Assembly (NCBI RefSeq): GCF_003269035.1
Contig: NZ_QLTK01000025.1
Coordinates: 1-64,000 of the forward strand
Origin: Paraburkholderia bryophila
GTDB taxonomy: Bacteria > Pseudomonadota > Gammaproteobacteria > Burkholderiales > Burkholderiaceae
Length of the DNA stretch: 64,000 nucleotides
Direction of reading: 5' to 3'
Shown here piece by piece: positions 34,254-43,892 of the stretch. The notes under the pieces are model-generated. The model made no database searches, was not told where the DNA came from, and saw only the letters and a program-made list of their open reading frames with translations. Both the position numbers and the translations under genes were made by a program. How positions within the stretch are numbered: the stretch's first letter is position 1; every line of letters begins with the position of its first letter.

Positions 34254-35546
34254 TCAAAAAAGCCATTCACAGGCAAATTCGGCGGTAAGTGCCGCACCCG
34301 CAAATAGCGTGGCCAGCCAGCACAGCGCACGCAAGGTCCAATGGGTGCTGAGATCGCCCACTGCGGAGCGCTTCATGCTTAGCAGCACGAGCATCACCAT
34401 CACCGGCGTAGCCGTGGAGCCGTTGAGCACGGCGCTCCAGTACAGCGCGCGGATCGGCTCGATGTGCATGACTGTCAGCGCCACGCCGATCGAAACGCCG
34501 AGCGCCATGACAACGAGCAGTGCGTGCGCCACCGGCCGGTTGCGTTGCCTGCCCGCGTGCCCGTCCCGCGCGCTTATCGCGGCATTGGCGGCTGATCCGG
34601 CAAGCGGCGGCAGCGCGAGCAGGGCGGTGCCGATGAACGCCAATCCCAGCACGTGCGATGCATATCCGCCGGCGAGCGGCCGGAGTACGCTCGCGGCGTC
34701 GTCGGCGTTGGCGAGAACATGTCCGCTCGCGTGAAGCGTCGACGCGGCCGCGGCCATGACGAATAATCCGACCGCGTTCGAGAGGACCGTTCTGATCAGT
34801 GTATCGCTGCGGGTTTTATTCAAATGCCGTTTGCCCGCCAATGGCTTCGCGCCAGCTGTTGGCGGTCGATCTCCTTCGATCTGCTGCTCGGCCTGCGAGA
34901 ACAGAAGATACGGGCTGATCGTTGTACCCAGCACCGCCAGCAGCATGGTGAAATAGTCGACGCGCCAGGTGATGTGCGGCACGAAGGCGTGCAAAGCGAG
35001 CGTTCGCCATGACGTATGGCTGACCAGCGTAACGCCGATGTAGGCGAACAGGCTCGCAGCCAGCCACTTCAGAATCCGCGCATAGCGCGCGTAAGGAACG
35101 AACCATTGGAGCGCGATCGACAGAATGCCGAAGGCGGCGGCGAACAGCGGCACTGAACCGTGCCACAGGAGTTGCGCGCCAACGCCCATCGCAACGACGT
35201 CGGCCGCGATGTTGAACACGTTGGCGACGAGAAAGCGCCCGACCGCGAGATAGAAGAGCAGGCGCGAGTAGTGCTCGCGCATGTTGACCGTCAATCCCTT
35301 ACCCGTCTGCGCCGCGATGCTCGACGCGACGAGCTGGAATGCCACCATCGATGGATACGACAGCGCGCACATCCACAGCATGTCATACCCGAATTGCGCG
35401 CCGGCCAGCGAATACGTGACCACGCCGCTCGGGTCGTTGTCGGTCGCGGTCGACACGAGCCCCGGGTCGACGTGCCTGGCCCAGGAATGCGCGGGCAGTT
35501 CGTCGCGCGCGTTCGTGGCTCTTTCGTATTCGTGGACGAGAGACAT
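34254..35546 (-). CDS. Nramp-family divalent metal transporter, non-canonical metal site
   Basis: 430 residues and about 11 membrane helices. The helix-1 region reads TATDNDPSGVVTYSLAGAQF (D36-N-D-P-S-G) where classical MntH/Nramp has DPGN. The helix-6 region near 211 reads TTISPYLLF where classical members have the metal-binding M-P-H. The sulfur ligand that favours manganese and iron is therefore missing, as in the Nramp-related magnesium/broad clade. It imports or exports a divalent cation across the inner membrane; which one cannot be told. It stands between the second redox module and a degraded SDR gene, all leftward. Confidence 0.8.
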   Translation of the reverse strand: MSLVHEYERATNARDELPAHSWARHVDPGLVSTATDNDPSGVVTYSLAGAQFGYDMLWMCALSYPSMVAFQLVASSIAAQTGKGLTVNMREHYSRLLFYLAVGRFLVANVFNIAADVVAMGVGAQLLWHGSVPLFAAAFGILSIALQWFVPYARYARILKWLAASLFAYIGVTLVSHTSWRTLALHAFVPHITWRVDYFTMLLAVLGTTISPYLLFSQAEQQIEGDRPPTAGAKPLAGKRHLNKTRSDTLIRTVLSNAVGLFVMAAAASTLHASGHVLANADDAASVLRPLAGGYASHVLGLAFIGTALLALPPLAGSAANAAISARDGHAGRQRNRPVAHALLVVMALGVSIGVALTVMHIEPIRALYWSAVLNGSTATPVMVMLVLLSMKRSAVGDLSTHWTLRALCWLATLFAGAALTAEFACEWLF

Positions 35547-35562
35547 CGCTTCTGCTTGCGCC

Positions 35563-35727
35563 CTACGTCAGATGATTTCCGCCGGTCACGCCATACACTT
35601 CGCCCGTCACGAAGCTCGATTCCTGTGACGCAAGCAGCACGTAGACCGGCGAGAGTTCGGCGGGCTGTCCGGGACGCTTCATCGTAGTCGGGTCTTGCAT
35701 CGTGAACTGATCGCGGGTGCCGGACAT
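35563..35727 (-). pseudogene. YghA-like short-chain dehydrogenase reduced by an internal in-frame deletion
   Basis: 54 codons with a strong AAGGAG upstream of the ATG at 35727. The first 15 residues (MSGTRDQFTMQDPTT) resemble the start of YghA-like SDRs. The last 39 (MKRPGQPAELSPVYVLLAS onward, ending VTGGNHLT) match their very C-terminus. The intervening Rossmann core and catalytic Ser-Tyr-Lys, about 240 residues in a protein of about 294, are absent, yet the frame is kept across the join at codons 15/16. It cannot be an active dehydrogenase. The small peptide may still be translated. Confidence 0.75.
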
Positions 35728-35953
35728 TGCGGGCTCCTTGTATCGATTGGGTGGGACGTCGCCTGGCGACGCCTGGGTGGAATCGGCAGTGGAGCAATGG
35801 ACGTACCAAGGCACAGGTCGCCTCGGCGAAGGACGGCCACGCAGATCGAGGTCGACGTTGCCTACGAACCCAACCGGCTCGCCTGACCGTCTACGTTTCT
35901 ACAGTTCACCGCGTTCAGCTCGCTGCACGATGCGATCCGTCATGGCGTCACGC

Positions 35954-37786
35954 TCATTTGTCGTGATGACCGGGGAGCACCGCGCCAAGCACCTGTCTGG
36001 CCGTTTCGACGATCACGTTGCCCTGGTTCGGGTCGCCCTTCATCAAGGTCGACGCGAACGCCTTGGCCTGGGCCAGCGTGATATGCGGCGGCAACGGCGC
36101 GATGTTCGGATCGGCCTTCACTTCGAGCACGACCGGCCGGTCCGACGCCAGCGCTTCGTCCCACGCGGCGCCCATCTGTTCGTCGTTGTCGACATAGATG
36201 CCCTTCAGGCCGATCAGTTCCGCGAACTTGTGATACGGCACGGACGGAATATCCTGCGACGCTTCGAACTTGGGGTCGCCTTCCACTGCCCGCTGTTCCC
36301 ACGTGACCTGGTTCAGGTCGCTGTTGTTGAGCACCATGCAGATCCAGCGCGGATCGGCCCAGTCTTTCCAGTACTTCGAGACGGTGATCAGTTCGGCCAT
36401 GTTGTTCATCTGCATGGCGCCGTCGCCGACCAGTGCGATCACCGGCCGTTCGGAGAACGCGAATTTGGCGGCGATCGCGTAGGGAACGGCCGCGCCCATC
36501 GACGCCAGGCCGCCCGACAGCGAGCACATCATGCCGCGCTGGACCTTCAGGTCGCGCGCATACCAGTTCGCGCAGGAACCCGAATCGCTCGTAACGATCG
36601 CGTTGGCCGCAATGCGTTTGGACAGTTCCCACACGGTGCGCTGTGGATTCACCGCATCCTTGCCGGCTTCGTGCGCGCGCCTGTCGAGCGTTTTCCACCA
36701 GTCCTCGGTCCAGCCTTCGATCTTCTTGCGCCACGCGCGATCCGTCTTTTGTTCGAGCAGCGGCAGCAGGGCGCGCAACGTTTCCACGCTATCGCCGACA
36801 AGGTTCACTTCCATCGGATAACGCAGACTCAGCATGTCGGCCTTCAGGTCGATCTGCACGCCGCGCGCCGCGCCTTCTTTCGGCAGAAATTCCGAGTACG
36901 GAAAGCCCGAGCCGATCATCAGCAGCGTGTCGCATTCCATCATGAGTTCATAGCTCGGCTTGGTGCCGAGCAGGCCGATCGAGCCGGTCACCCACGGCAG
37001 GTCGTCAGGTAGCACGGCTTTGCCGAGCAACGCCTTGGCGACACCCGCGCCGAGTTTTTCGGCGACGGCGATGACTTCGTCGGTTGCGTGCAGCGCGCCT
37101 GCGCCGACCAGGATCGCGACCTTCTTGCCGGCGTTGAGCACGTCGGCGGCCTGCTTGAGATCGTCGGGGTAGGGCATGAGGCGCGGCGCGCGATAGCCGA
37201 CGCCCGAATGCAGCGTGCCGTGTTTGTGGCCGGGGGCTTCGTAAGGCTCATCCTGCAGATCGTTGGGCAGGATGATGGCCGTCACCTTGCGCTCCGCCAA
37301 CGCGGTGCGCACGGCACGATCGACGAGATGGCGCACCTGGGCGGGCACCGAAGCCTGTTCGACGAAGGCGCCGGCGACGTCCTTGAACATCGAGACGAGA
37401 TCGAGTTCCTGCTGGTAGTGGCCGCCGAGCGCTGCCCGTGCTTGCTGACCCGCGATGGCGAGCACCGGCATATGGTCCATTCGCGCGTCGTAAAGACCGG
37501 TGATCAGATGCGACGCGCCGGGGCCCGAGGTAGCGATGCACACACCGAGTTCGCCGGTGAATTTCGCGTGGGCGGAGGCCATGAAGGCGGCCATCTCCTC
37601 GTGGCGAACCTGGATGAACTCGATCGGCTCGGTGGGATTGCCGGATTTCGATTTTCGGGCGTCGGCCTGCGCCCGGTTCAACGCGCCGAAGACGCCGTTG
37701 ATGCCATCGCCCGGATAGCCGTAAATGCGGCGCACACCCCAGGCATGCAAGCGCTCGATGATGAAGTCGCCGACGGTTTGAGACAT
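35954..37786 (-). CDS. ThDP-dependent pyruvate-oxidase-like enzyme (PoxB family)
   Basis: 610 residues, three-domain ThDP enzyme. The catalytic Glu is in VRHEEMAAFMA (near 60). The middle domain spans about 200-345. The cofactor motif begins at GDGAMQMNNMAEL (near 450) and ends at NNSDLNQVT (near 490). It is longer than E. coli PoxB (572). The family includes pyruvate oxidase, acetolactate-synthase-like and other decarboxylases, and the absence of an obvious C-terminal lipid-binding helix makes the PoxB reaction uncertain. AGGAG precedes the ATG at 37786. It lies between the degraded SDR and ydeP in a stress-type gene group, all leftward. Confidence 0.82.
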   Translation of the reverse strand: MSQTVGDFIIERLHAWGVRRIYGYPGDGINGVFGALNRAQADARKSKSGNPTEPIEFIQVRHEEMAAFMASAHAKFTGELGVCIATSGPGASHLITGLYDARMDHMPVLAIAGQQARAALGGHYQQELDLVSMFKDVAGAFVEQASVPAQVRHLVDRAVRTALAERKVTAIILPNDLQDEPYEAPGHKHGTLHSGVGYRAPRLMPYPDDLKQAADVLNAGKKVAILVGAGALHATDEVIAVAEKLGAGVAKALLGKAVLPDDLPWVTGSIGLLGTKPSYELMMECDTLLMIGSGFPYSEFLPKEGAARGVQIDLKADMLSLRYPMEVNLVGDSVETLRALLPLLEQKTDRAWRKKIEGWTEDWWKTLDRRAHEAGKDAVNPQRTVWELSKRIAANAIVTSDSGSCANWYARDLKVQRGMMCSLSGGLASMGAAVPYAIAAKFAFSERPVIALVGDGAMQMNNMAELITVSKYWKDWADPRWICMVLNNSDLNQVTWEQRAVEGDPKFEASQDIPSVPYHKFAELIGLKGIYVDNDEQMGAAWDEALASDRPVVLEVKADPNIAPLPPHITLAQAKAFASTLMKGDPNQGNVIVETARQVLGAVLPGHHDK

Positions 37787-37946
37787 GGACTACTCCTGAA
37801 GAAGGAAATGCGGGTTCCAGTCGTTTCGTTTTTCTCGCTAAATTCACGCATGCGGCGTGTCGTACAGGTAGTTTCTCGGCATGAAGCGCATGGCGGCTAC
37901 GCAAATGTGCGGGGTGGACCGAAGAAGGTCGGCTGGCGGTAAGTGT

Positions 37947-40265
37947 TCAGATAACGGTACTCGCCGGTCGACGCGGCACCGACGCTGGACGCAGTCGTAC
38001 CGGAATGGATTTCGAAGCTGGAACGAGACTGTCCTTCGCGTGATGAGAGAGTGGGATCAGGCGGTTGCATTCAGGGTAGTAGCCCATGATGCAACCTGGC
38101 GGAATGTCGAACGCGTGCACGTGCATGCCGCCGAGTTCGCGCCCCACCTCGTCGGTGGAGACCGTGGCGATGTGCACCTCTTCGCCCTCGGCGAATCCGA
38201 GTCGCGCCATATCGTCGCGATGCATCAGCAGAACATCGCGTGTGCCGTGCACACCACGGAACCGGTCGTCAAGCGTGTAGACCGTTGTATTGAACTGGCT
38301 GTCGCCGCGGGTGGTCATCAGGCTTAGCACGTCGGGGCCGACCGACGGCATGTCGGCGTCTTCGTCGAGCGTATCCGGCACAACGAAATTGGCCTTGCCG
38401 TTCGGGGTTTTCCATTTGCGCTCCGCAGCCGGAATGGGCCGGTGAAACCCTCCCGGCTGCCGGAACCGGCTATTGAAATCGCCAAACTGGTCCGGGTAGG
38501 TCTGTTCGATCGCATCGCGGATCGTCGCGTAATCGGCCACCCACGCGTCCCAATTCACGAGTGGATTATCCGGCAACAATGCCTTGGCGATTCCGGCGAC
38601 GATGGCCGGTTCCGACAGCAGCAACTCGCTGGCGGGCTGAGCATAGCCGTGCGAGCCGTGCACGCAGGCCGTGCTGTCTTCCACGCTCACCCACTGTTCG
38701 CCGCTCGCCTGTCGGTCCACTTCGATGCGCCCGAGGCAGGGCAACAGGTAGGCCACTTTGCCGTGCAGCAGATGGCTACGATTGAGCTTCGTGGCAATCT
38801 GCACGGTCAGTCTCAGCGAACGCCAGGCCGGGTCCATCACCTGATGATCCGGAATCGCGACCTGAAAATTGCCGCCCAGTCCGATGAATGCCTTGACCTT
38901 GCCATCGAGCACACCCTGGCAGGCCTCCACGGTACTCATGCCTTTGTTGCGAGGCGGCTCGAAACCATAAAGTTCTTTCAGTGTGTCAAGCGGCGCGAGC
39001 TCCGGTTTTTCAGTGATACCAACGGTGCGTTGTCCCTGCACATTCGAATGTCCGCGGATCGGACAGATGCCCGCACCGGGCTTGCCGATATTGCCGCGCA
39101 GCAGTAAAAGGTTGGACAGCATCTGCACGTTTTGCACGCCATTGCGATGCTGCGTGATGCCCATTCCATACAGCACCATCACGGATTTCGCCCGTGCATA
39201 CTCGGTGGCGGCAGCGCCCAGCGCATCACGCGTGAGTTGCGAGCGCCTCTCGATCTCGGCCCATGTCGTTGCGCGCATGGCGGCGGCGAACCGGTCGAAG
39301 CCCTCGGTATGTTCGGCAATGAACGCCGCATCGAGCACGCGCGGCGTCCCATCGCGCTGCGCTGCGTCGTCCCATTCGATCAGCAACTTGCACATCCCGG
39401 CAATAGCCGCTTCATCGCCGCCAATGCGCAGTTGATGATATTGCGTGCTGATCTGCGTTTGCGCGGGCGTCAACATCTCGAGCGGCGATTGCGGGTTGGC
39501 AAAGCTCACAAGCCCGCGCTCCTTGATCGGATTGAAGGTGATGATCTGCACCCCGCGTTTGCGCGCGTCCTGTAACTGATGCAGCATTCGCGGCGCGTTG
39601 GTGCCGGTGTTGTGGCCGAAGAAGAACATGCAGTCGGTGTGCTCGAAATCGTCGAGCGTCACAGTGCCGACCGGCGAGCCGATGGTCTGCGGTAACGCGA
39701 CGGAGGTACTTTCGTGACACATGTTCGAGCTATCCGGCAGATTGTTCGTGCCGTACATCCGTGCAAGCAGTTGGTACAGATAGGAGGTTTCGAGCGACGC
39801 GCGCCCCGACGCGTAAAAGACCGCTTCATTGGGATCGATCGCCTGAAGTTCGTTGGCGATGCCGTCAAATGCGTCTTGCCACGTGGTCGGCACATAACGG
39901 TCAGTGACCGCATCCCAGCGCATCGGCGTGATCAGGCGTCCGGCGGATTCGAGTTCGAGCCCGCTCCACGATTCGAGATCTGTCAGCGTGTGCTGGGCGA
40001 AAAAGTCGGCATCGATATGCTTGCTGGTGATTTCCCATGCCGTCGCTTTCGCGCCGTTTTCGCAGAATTCGAACAGATGCGGATCGGCCGGTTTGGCCCA
40101 GGAGCAGCTGACGCACGCGAAACCGTCCGGTTTGTTCTGATGAGAGAGAATCGCGCTGCCGTGGAGTGCGACATGCTCCTGGATCAGAATGCCTGCCACC
40201 GCCTTGACCGATCCCCAGCCGCCCGCCGGGTTGCGGTAGGGCTTGAGTGGGTTATCCGTGCTCAT
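37947..40265 (-). CDS. ydeP: YdeP-family molybdopterin oxidoreductase
   Basis: 772 residues of the FdhF/YdeP group (oxidoreductase alpha, molybdopterin subunit). Cysteines near residue 50 (FACVSCSWAKP) fit the remnant iron-sulfur site of this family. NMCHESTSVAL near 190 places Cys as the molybdenum ligand. CPIRGHSNVQGQRT and the C-terminal barrel are typical. AAGGAGA upstream of ATG 40265 sets the start. In E. coli YdeP is linked to acid resistance; its reaction is not known. It is 160 bp upstream of the ThDP enzyme, same direction, and downstream of a catalase-family remnant. Confidence 0.87.
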   Translation of the reverse strand: MSTDNPLKPYRNPAGGWGSVKAVAGILIQEHVALHGSAILSHQNKPDGFACVSCSWAKPADPHLFEFCENGAKATAWEITSKHIDADFFAQHTLTDLESWSGLELESAGRLITPMRWDAVTDRYVPTTWQDAFDGIANELQAIDPNEAVFYASGRASLETSYLYQLLARMYGTNNLPDSSNMCHESTSVALPQTIGSPVGTVTLDDFEHTDCMFFFGHNTGTNAPRMLHQLQDARKRGVQIITFNPIKERGLVSFANPQSPLEMLTPAQTQISTQYHQLRIGGDEAAIAGMCKLLIEWDDAAQRDGTPRVLDAAFIAEHTEGFDRFAAAMRATTWAEIERRSQLTRDALGAAATEYARAKSVMVLYGMGITQHRNGVQNVQMLSNLLLLRGNIGKPGAGICPIRGHSNVQGQRTVGITEKPELAPLDTLKELYGFEPPRNKGMSTVEACQGVLDGKVKAFIGLGGNFQVAIPDHQVMDPAWRSLRLTVQIATKLNRSHLLHGKVAYLLPCLGRIEVDRQASGEQWVSVEDSTACVHGSHGYAQPASELLLSEPAIVAGIAKALLPDNPLVNWDAWVADYATIRDAIEQTYPDQFGDFNSRFRQPGGFHRPIPAAERKWKTPNGKANFVVPDTLDEDADMPSVGPDVLSLMTTRGDSQFNTTVYTLDDRFRGVHGTRDVLLMHRDDMARLGFAEGEEVHIATVSTDEVGRELGGMHVHAFDIPPGCIMGYYPECNRLIPLSHHAKDSLVPASKSIPVRLRPASVPRRPASTVI

Positions 40266-40409
40266 GTGGTCTCTCCTTGCTGACAATCGCCCCGGCACCG
40301 CCAGCAAGCCGCGCAGGCGATGGGCAGCGTGTATTGACGACGCAGTCCGCCCGTCGTGTCTCTTTGCGACGATGGAGGGCCGCGCCGGGCGTGAGCGCGC
40401 CGCGCCGCG

Positions 40410-40650
40410 TTATCCGTGCACGGGACATCCGTTAACACGTCCCCGAAGCGCCGACGACATCTCGTAAGCGGGCTTGCGCGAGCGCATCACGCCGCCGATC
40501 GGCCGGTGCGCGACGACGCCATGCCAAGGGCTGAACGTCATGCCATCCGTCGATGTCGGCCGAGCGCGCGTCGTTCCAGGCCGGCTGGGGGGCGACCCGG
40601 ATGCGGGCAACCGCGACATAGGGGCTCTTGTGCTCATGTAGGCTCCGCAA
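40410..40650 (-). pseudogene. C-terminal remnant of a catalase-family haem protein with a frameshift
   Basis: Two leftward frames join to one protein end. The frame opening near 40650 gives SPYVAVARIRVAPQPAWNDA then RSADIDG. A shift of one base then gives MTFSPWHGVVAHRPIGGVM, RSRKPAYEMSSALRG and the end CPVHG, with its stop at 40410. Catalase-like proteins end with this pattern (PQPAW, then FSPWxxLxAHRPLG, then R-R-x-x-Y). Removing one G from the GACGGATGGCATG stretch near 40540 restores the frame. The N-terminal haem-binding part is missing. Sequencing error could explain the shift but not the lost N-terminus. Confidence 0.6.
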
Positions 40651-41097
40651 CGTTTGTATGGGTTTAATACTCGCGCAAGCGGCGTACCTATTCCGACTCT
40701 ATCGATAGCCCGTCGGTTTTTTCGCTGTTGGTTGCCAGTGGTGAGCGACATCGACCCTGATGCCAGGCAAATCTCTCGTGGGCATGCGATTGTTCGGATG
40801 TCTGCGGGATCTGTTTTGCTTCATCGTGTCGCAGTTGTCACCGGGCATGCCAACCCCAGGCAGTCACGCCAGCCCCAGGCAGGCACGCCAGCCCGGATCC
40901 AATCCCTGCCCGACGGCCGGCGAAGTATGGTGATGGATTGCAAGTCAGCAAAGCCGGTGGCAGGGCGATCGCGCAACGGCCGCATGTCGCGGCATCCGTC
41001 TCGCGGGCGTGGTTTGCCGTTGATCGGCCTGCGCGCCAATGTCCCCGAGCGCTAAAGAACTCGAACGCCAAAGTCCCAGAACGCTAACGTCCCGCCG
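40651..41097. other. 447-bp gene-free stretch with two 19-bp tandem repeats
   Basis: No supported gene lies between the catalase remnant and the ribonucleotide reductase stop. CCAACCCCAGGCAGTCACG (40850-40868) and CCAGCCCCAGGCAGGCACG (40869-40887) are tandem 19-bp copies differing at two positions, followed by a partial third. The area near 41045-41095 has looser GAACGC-type repeats. It fits scar tissue around the decayed genes. Confidence 0.5.
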
Positions 41098-43674
41098 TCA
41101 TCCGCACGCGCCGACCTCGCCGCACGCCGTGCAGAAGTCGCAGCCATCCTTGCGAATGACCGCATTGGCGCCGCAGGTCCCGCATTTGCGGCCGAGCATG
41201 GTCTGCAGCCCGAGCACGCCGCCGGTTTGCATCGACGTGGCGGTGTCATCGTCATTGCCATCGCGCGGAGTCGGCCGGATGCCGAAATCCGCCGCCAACG
41301 CCGTCTCCGCCTTCATCTGCCCGCGCGGCACACGCCCCAGCATGCGCGAGGGCACCTGATTGCCTTCGGCGTCGAGAAAGCCGCGCCGGTGCAGGATCTG
41401 CTGGATCGCGAACGCGAGCGCGGCCACTTCCGAATCATGCCAGCGCGGCGTGCGATGACCGTCGAGACGCAGCACGTCGCCGAGCCGCACCTGCCCGCGA
41501 TCCCACGACACCTTGCGCATGTCCTGCAGATTGCGCGCGACGAATCCGCCGCGCGCCGCCAGCGACAGCGAGCGCATGGTTGCCGTGATCCATTGCTGCG
41601 ATTCGTCGCGCTGACCGGTCGGAATGAAGAACTCGATAGGACGCTCGATGCTGATCTCTTCGCCGCCCAGCCGCCCCGTGACTTCGATAAACGACACCGC
41701 CACGTACAGTGATTTCTTGCCGGCCTGGGTCAGATATTCGACTTTCTCGATGATCGCCGGCAGTTCGCCTTTGGGCCGATGGTCGATCGCGATCCGCAGC
41801 GGATCCTGATCGTTGTCGGCCAGCGAGTCTTCCGCTTGCGCCGGCGGCGGGCTCACGCTGAGCACCGCGCCGAGCGTTTCATTCGGGCGATACGTGGCGA
41901 GCCCCTTGAGGCCGTTTTTCCAGGCGTCGAAATAGAGGCTTTCGAACGCGTCGAACGGATAGTCGGCGGGGACGTTGACGGTCTTCGAGATCGAGGTGTC
42001 CACATACGGTTGCACGGCCGCCATCATGTCGAGGTGGTCGCGCGCCGACATTTCCAGCGCGCTGACGAAGTAATCCGGCAGCTTGCCGACATCGCCGCCC
42101 AGTTCGCGATACAGCCGGTACGCGTAGTCTTCCACGTCGAACGATTCGCGGCCGCCGTCGGCCATCACCTTCATGCGCGTGTAGGTCCACGAGAAAGCCG
42201 GTTCGATGCCGTTCGACGCGTTGTCCGCGAACGCAAGGCTCACCGTCCCGGTCGGCGCGATCGAGAGCAGATGGCTGTTGCGGATGCCGTCGCGGCGAAT
42301 CGCCGCCTTGAGGTCGTCGGGCAGGCGCGACGCGAAGGTGCCCGCTTCCAGATAGCGGTCGGCGTCGAACAGCGCAAACGCGCCGCGCTCGCGCGCCAGT
42401 TCGACCGAGGCGCGATACGCTTCGTCGCGCATCAGGCGCGCGATCCGCACGGCGAAGTCGCGGCCGGCCGGCGAGTTATAGCGCAAGCCGAGCATCACGA
42501 GCGTGTCGCCGAGACCGGTGAAGCCGACGCCGATGCGCCGCTTCGCGCGCGACTCGTCGTGCTGTTGCGGCAGCGGCCACAGCGTGACGTCGAGCACATC
42601 GTCGAGAAAGCGGACTTGCGTGCGGGTGCGTTGGGCGAGGCCGTCCCAGTCGAACGACGGCGTGCCGCCTCGCATCTGCGCGAACGGCTCGATCACGAAG
42701 CGCGTCAGATTGAGCGGGCCGAGATTGCAGCAGCCGTATGCGGGCAGCGGTTGTTCGCCGCACGGATTGGTCGCGCGGATGGTTTCGACCGCGCGCAGGT
42801 TGTTGTCCTCGTTCATCCGCAAAATGAACACGATGCCGGGTTCCGCGACGTCGTAGGTGGAACGCATGATGCGCTCCCAGATCGCGCGAGCCGGGCGCTC
42901 GCTATACACCCACAGGCCGTCTTCGCGCTGCCGCATGTCGTTGGCCGCGCGCAGCGCCGGCGAGGGCTCGCCGCGATGCACGAGTTGCCAGGGCTGATCG
43001 GCTTCGACGGCGCGCATGAAGGCGTCGGTCACGCCGACCGAGACGTTGAAGTTGTTCCAGCGGCCTTTCGAATGCTTGGCCTCGATGAATTCGAGCAGGT
43101 CGGGGTGGTCGCAGTCGAGCACGGCCATCTGTGCGCCGCGCCGCGAACCGGCGCTTTCGACGGTGCGGCACGACGCGTCGAACACATCCATATAGCTGCA
43201 CGGCCCGGACGCCGACGAACTGGTGGTGTGAACCCGCGCGCCCTTGGGACGGATCGCCGAGAAGTTGTAGCCGACGCCGCCGCCGCGGCGCATGGTTTCG
43301 GCGGCTTGCAGCAATGCGACGTAGATGCCGGGCAGGCCCTGTTCGTCGACGCCCTGAATCGCGTCGCCGACCGGTTGCACGAAGCAGTTGATCAGCGTGG
43401 CGGCAATACCGGTGCCGGCCGCGCTCATGATGCGGCCGGCACCGAGCGCGCCGTGCCGCAGATTGTCGACGAAGCGCGCTTCCACGGATTCCCGTAGCGC
43501 TTCGGGCTCGGCCTGGGCGACGCCGTGGGCGACGCGCCGGAACACGTCGTCGGCCGATTGCTCGGCGCCTTTTGCGTATTTTTCAAGCAGGACGTCGACG
43601 GAGAACTGTTGCGGGACGACGAGCGGGGCCGGGGCGGCCGATGCGGTGCGGGTGTCCGGCGTGTCTTCTGCCAT
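41098..43674 (-). CDS. nrdJ: Adenosylcobalamin-dependent (class II) ribonucleotide reductase
   Basis: 858 residues. The class II signature regions are present: MRRGGGVGYNFSAIRPKG (near 125), SGPCSYMDVFD and SRRGAQMAVLDCDHPD. NPCGEQPLPAYGCCNLGPLN (near 310) carries the active-site Cys/Glu and the substrate loop. The C-terminus is a zinc-ribbon-like cysteine set (CGTCG, DGCDFCTACGEVGAC). The enzyme reduces ribonucleotides using coenzyme B12, independent of oxygen. The ATG at 43674 was chosen at MAEDTPDTR; upstream codons have no family match. It stands alone, with a long leader region upstream, but no cobalamin riboswitch was recognised. Confidence 0.92.
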   Translation of the reverse strand: MAEDTPDTRTASAAPAPLVVPQQFSVDVLLEKYAKGAEQSADDVFRRVAHGVAQAEPEALRESVEARFVDNLRHGALGAGRIMSAAGTGIAATLINCFVQPVGDAIQGVDEQGLPGIYVALLQAAETMRRGGGVGYNFSAIRPKGARVHTTSSSASGPCSYMDVFDASCRTVESAGSRRGAQMAVLDCDHPDLLEFIEAKHSKGRWNNFNVSVGVTDAFMRAVEADQPWQLVHRGEPSPALRAANDMRQREDGLWVYSERPARAIWERIMRSTYDVAEPGIVFILRMNEDNNLRAVETIRATNPCGEQPLPAYGCCNLGPLNLTRFVIEPFAQMRGGTPSFDWDGLAQRTRTQVRFLDDVLDVTLWPLPQQHDESRAKRRIGVGFTGLGDTLVMLGLRYNSPAGRDFAVRIARLMRDEAYRASVELARERGAFALFDADRYLEAGTFASRLPDDLKAAIRRDGIRNSHLLSIAPTGTVSLAFADNASNGIEPAFSWTYTRMKVMADGGRESFDVEDYAYRLYRELGGDVGKLPDYFVSALEMSARDHLDMMAAVQPYVDTSISKTVNVPADYPFDAFESLYFDAWKNGLKGLATYRPNETLGAVLSVSPPPAQAEDSLADNDQDPLRIAIDHRPKGELPAIIEKVEYLTQAGKKSLYVAVSFIEVTGRLGGEEISIERPIEFFIPTGQRDESQQWITATMRSLSLAARGGFVARNLQDMRKVSWDRGQVRLGDVLRLDGHRTPRWHDSEVAALAFAIQQILHRRGFLDAEGNQVPSRMLGRVPRGQMKAETALAADFGIRPTPRDGNDDDTATSMQTGGVLGLQTMLGRKCGTCGANAVIRKDGCDFCTACGEVGACG

Positions 43675-43892
43675 GGTATGCCCTCGGACGGTGCCGCGAG
43701 ACACGCGGCGCGCTGGGTGAAAGTGCGAGGGTCACGGTGACCGGACAGCAAAGCCGGCGAGGTGACGTGGCGCAATCTCCTGCACCTTAGCTCAGCGCGC
43801 GAGGGGCCGCAATCGGAAGGTTTTTTGCAGCGCGGGGTGAGACGTGGCGCTCGGGAGGCGCATCAGTGCGCCGTTGCGGCGAACGGAAAACC

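Noticed and set aside
40850..40887. Tandem 19-bp repeat as start of a CRISPR array
   Set aside because: Copies are adjacent with no unique spacers and no cas genes are present.
41779..43497. 572-codon open frame on the plus strand
   Set aside because: Antisense to the class II ribonucleotide reductase, no recognisable motif.
43675..43892. Cobalamin riboswitch upstream of the B12-dependent ribonucleotide reductase
   Set aside because: No B12-box-like conserved stretch was found by eye in the leader.
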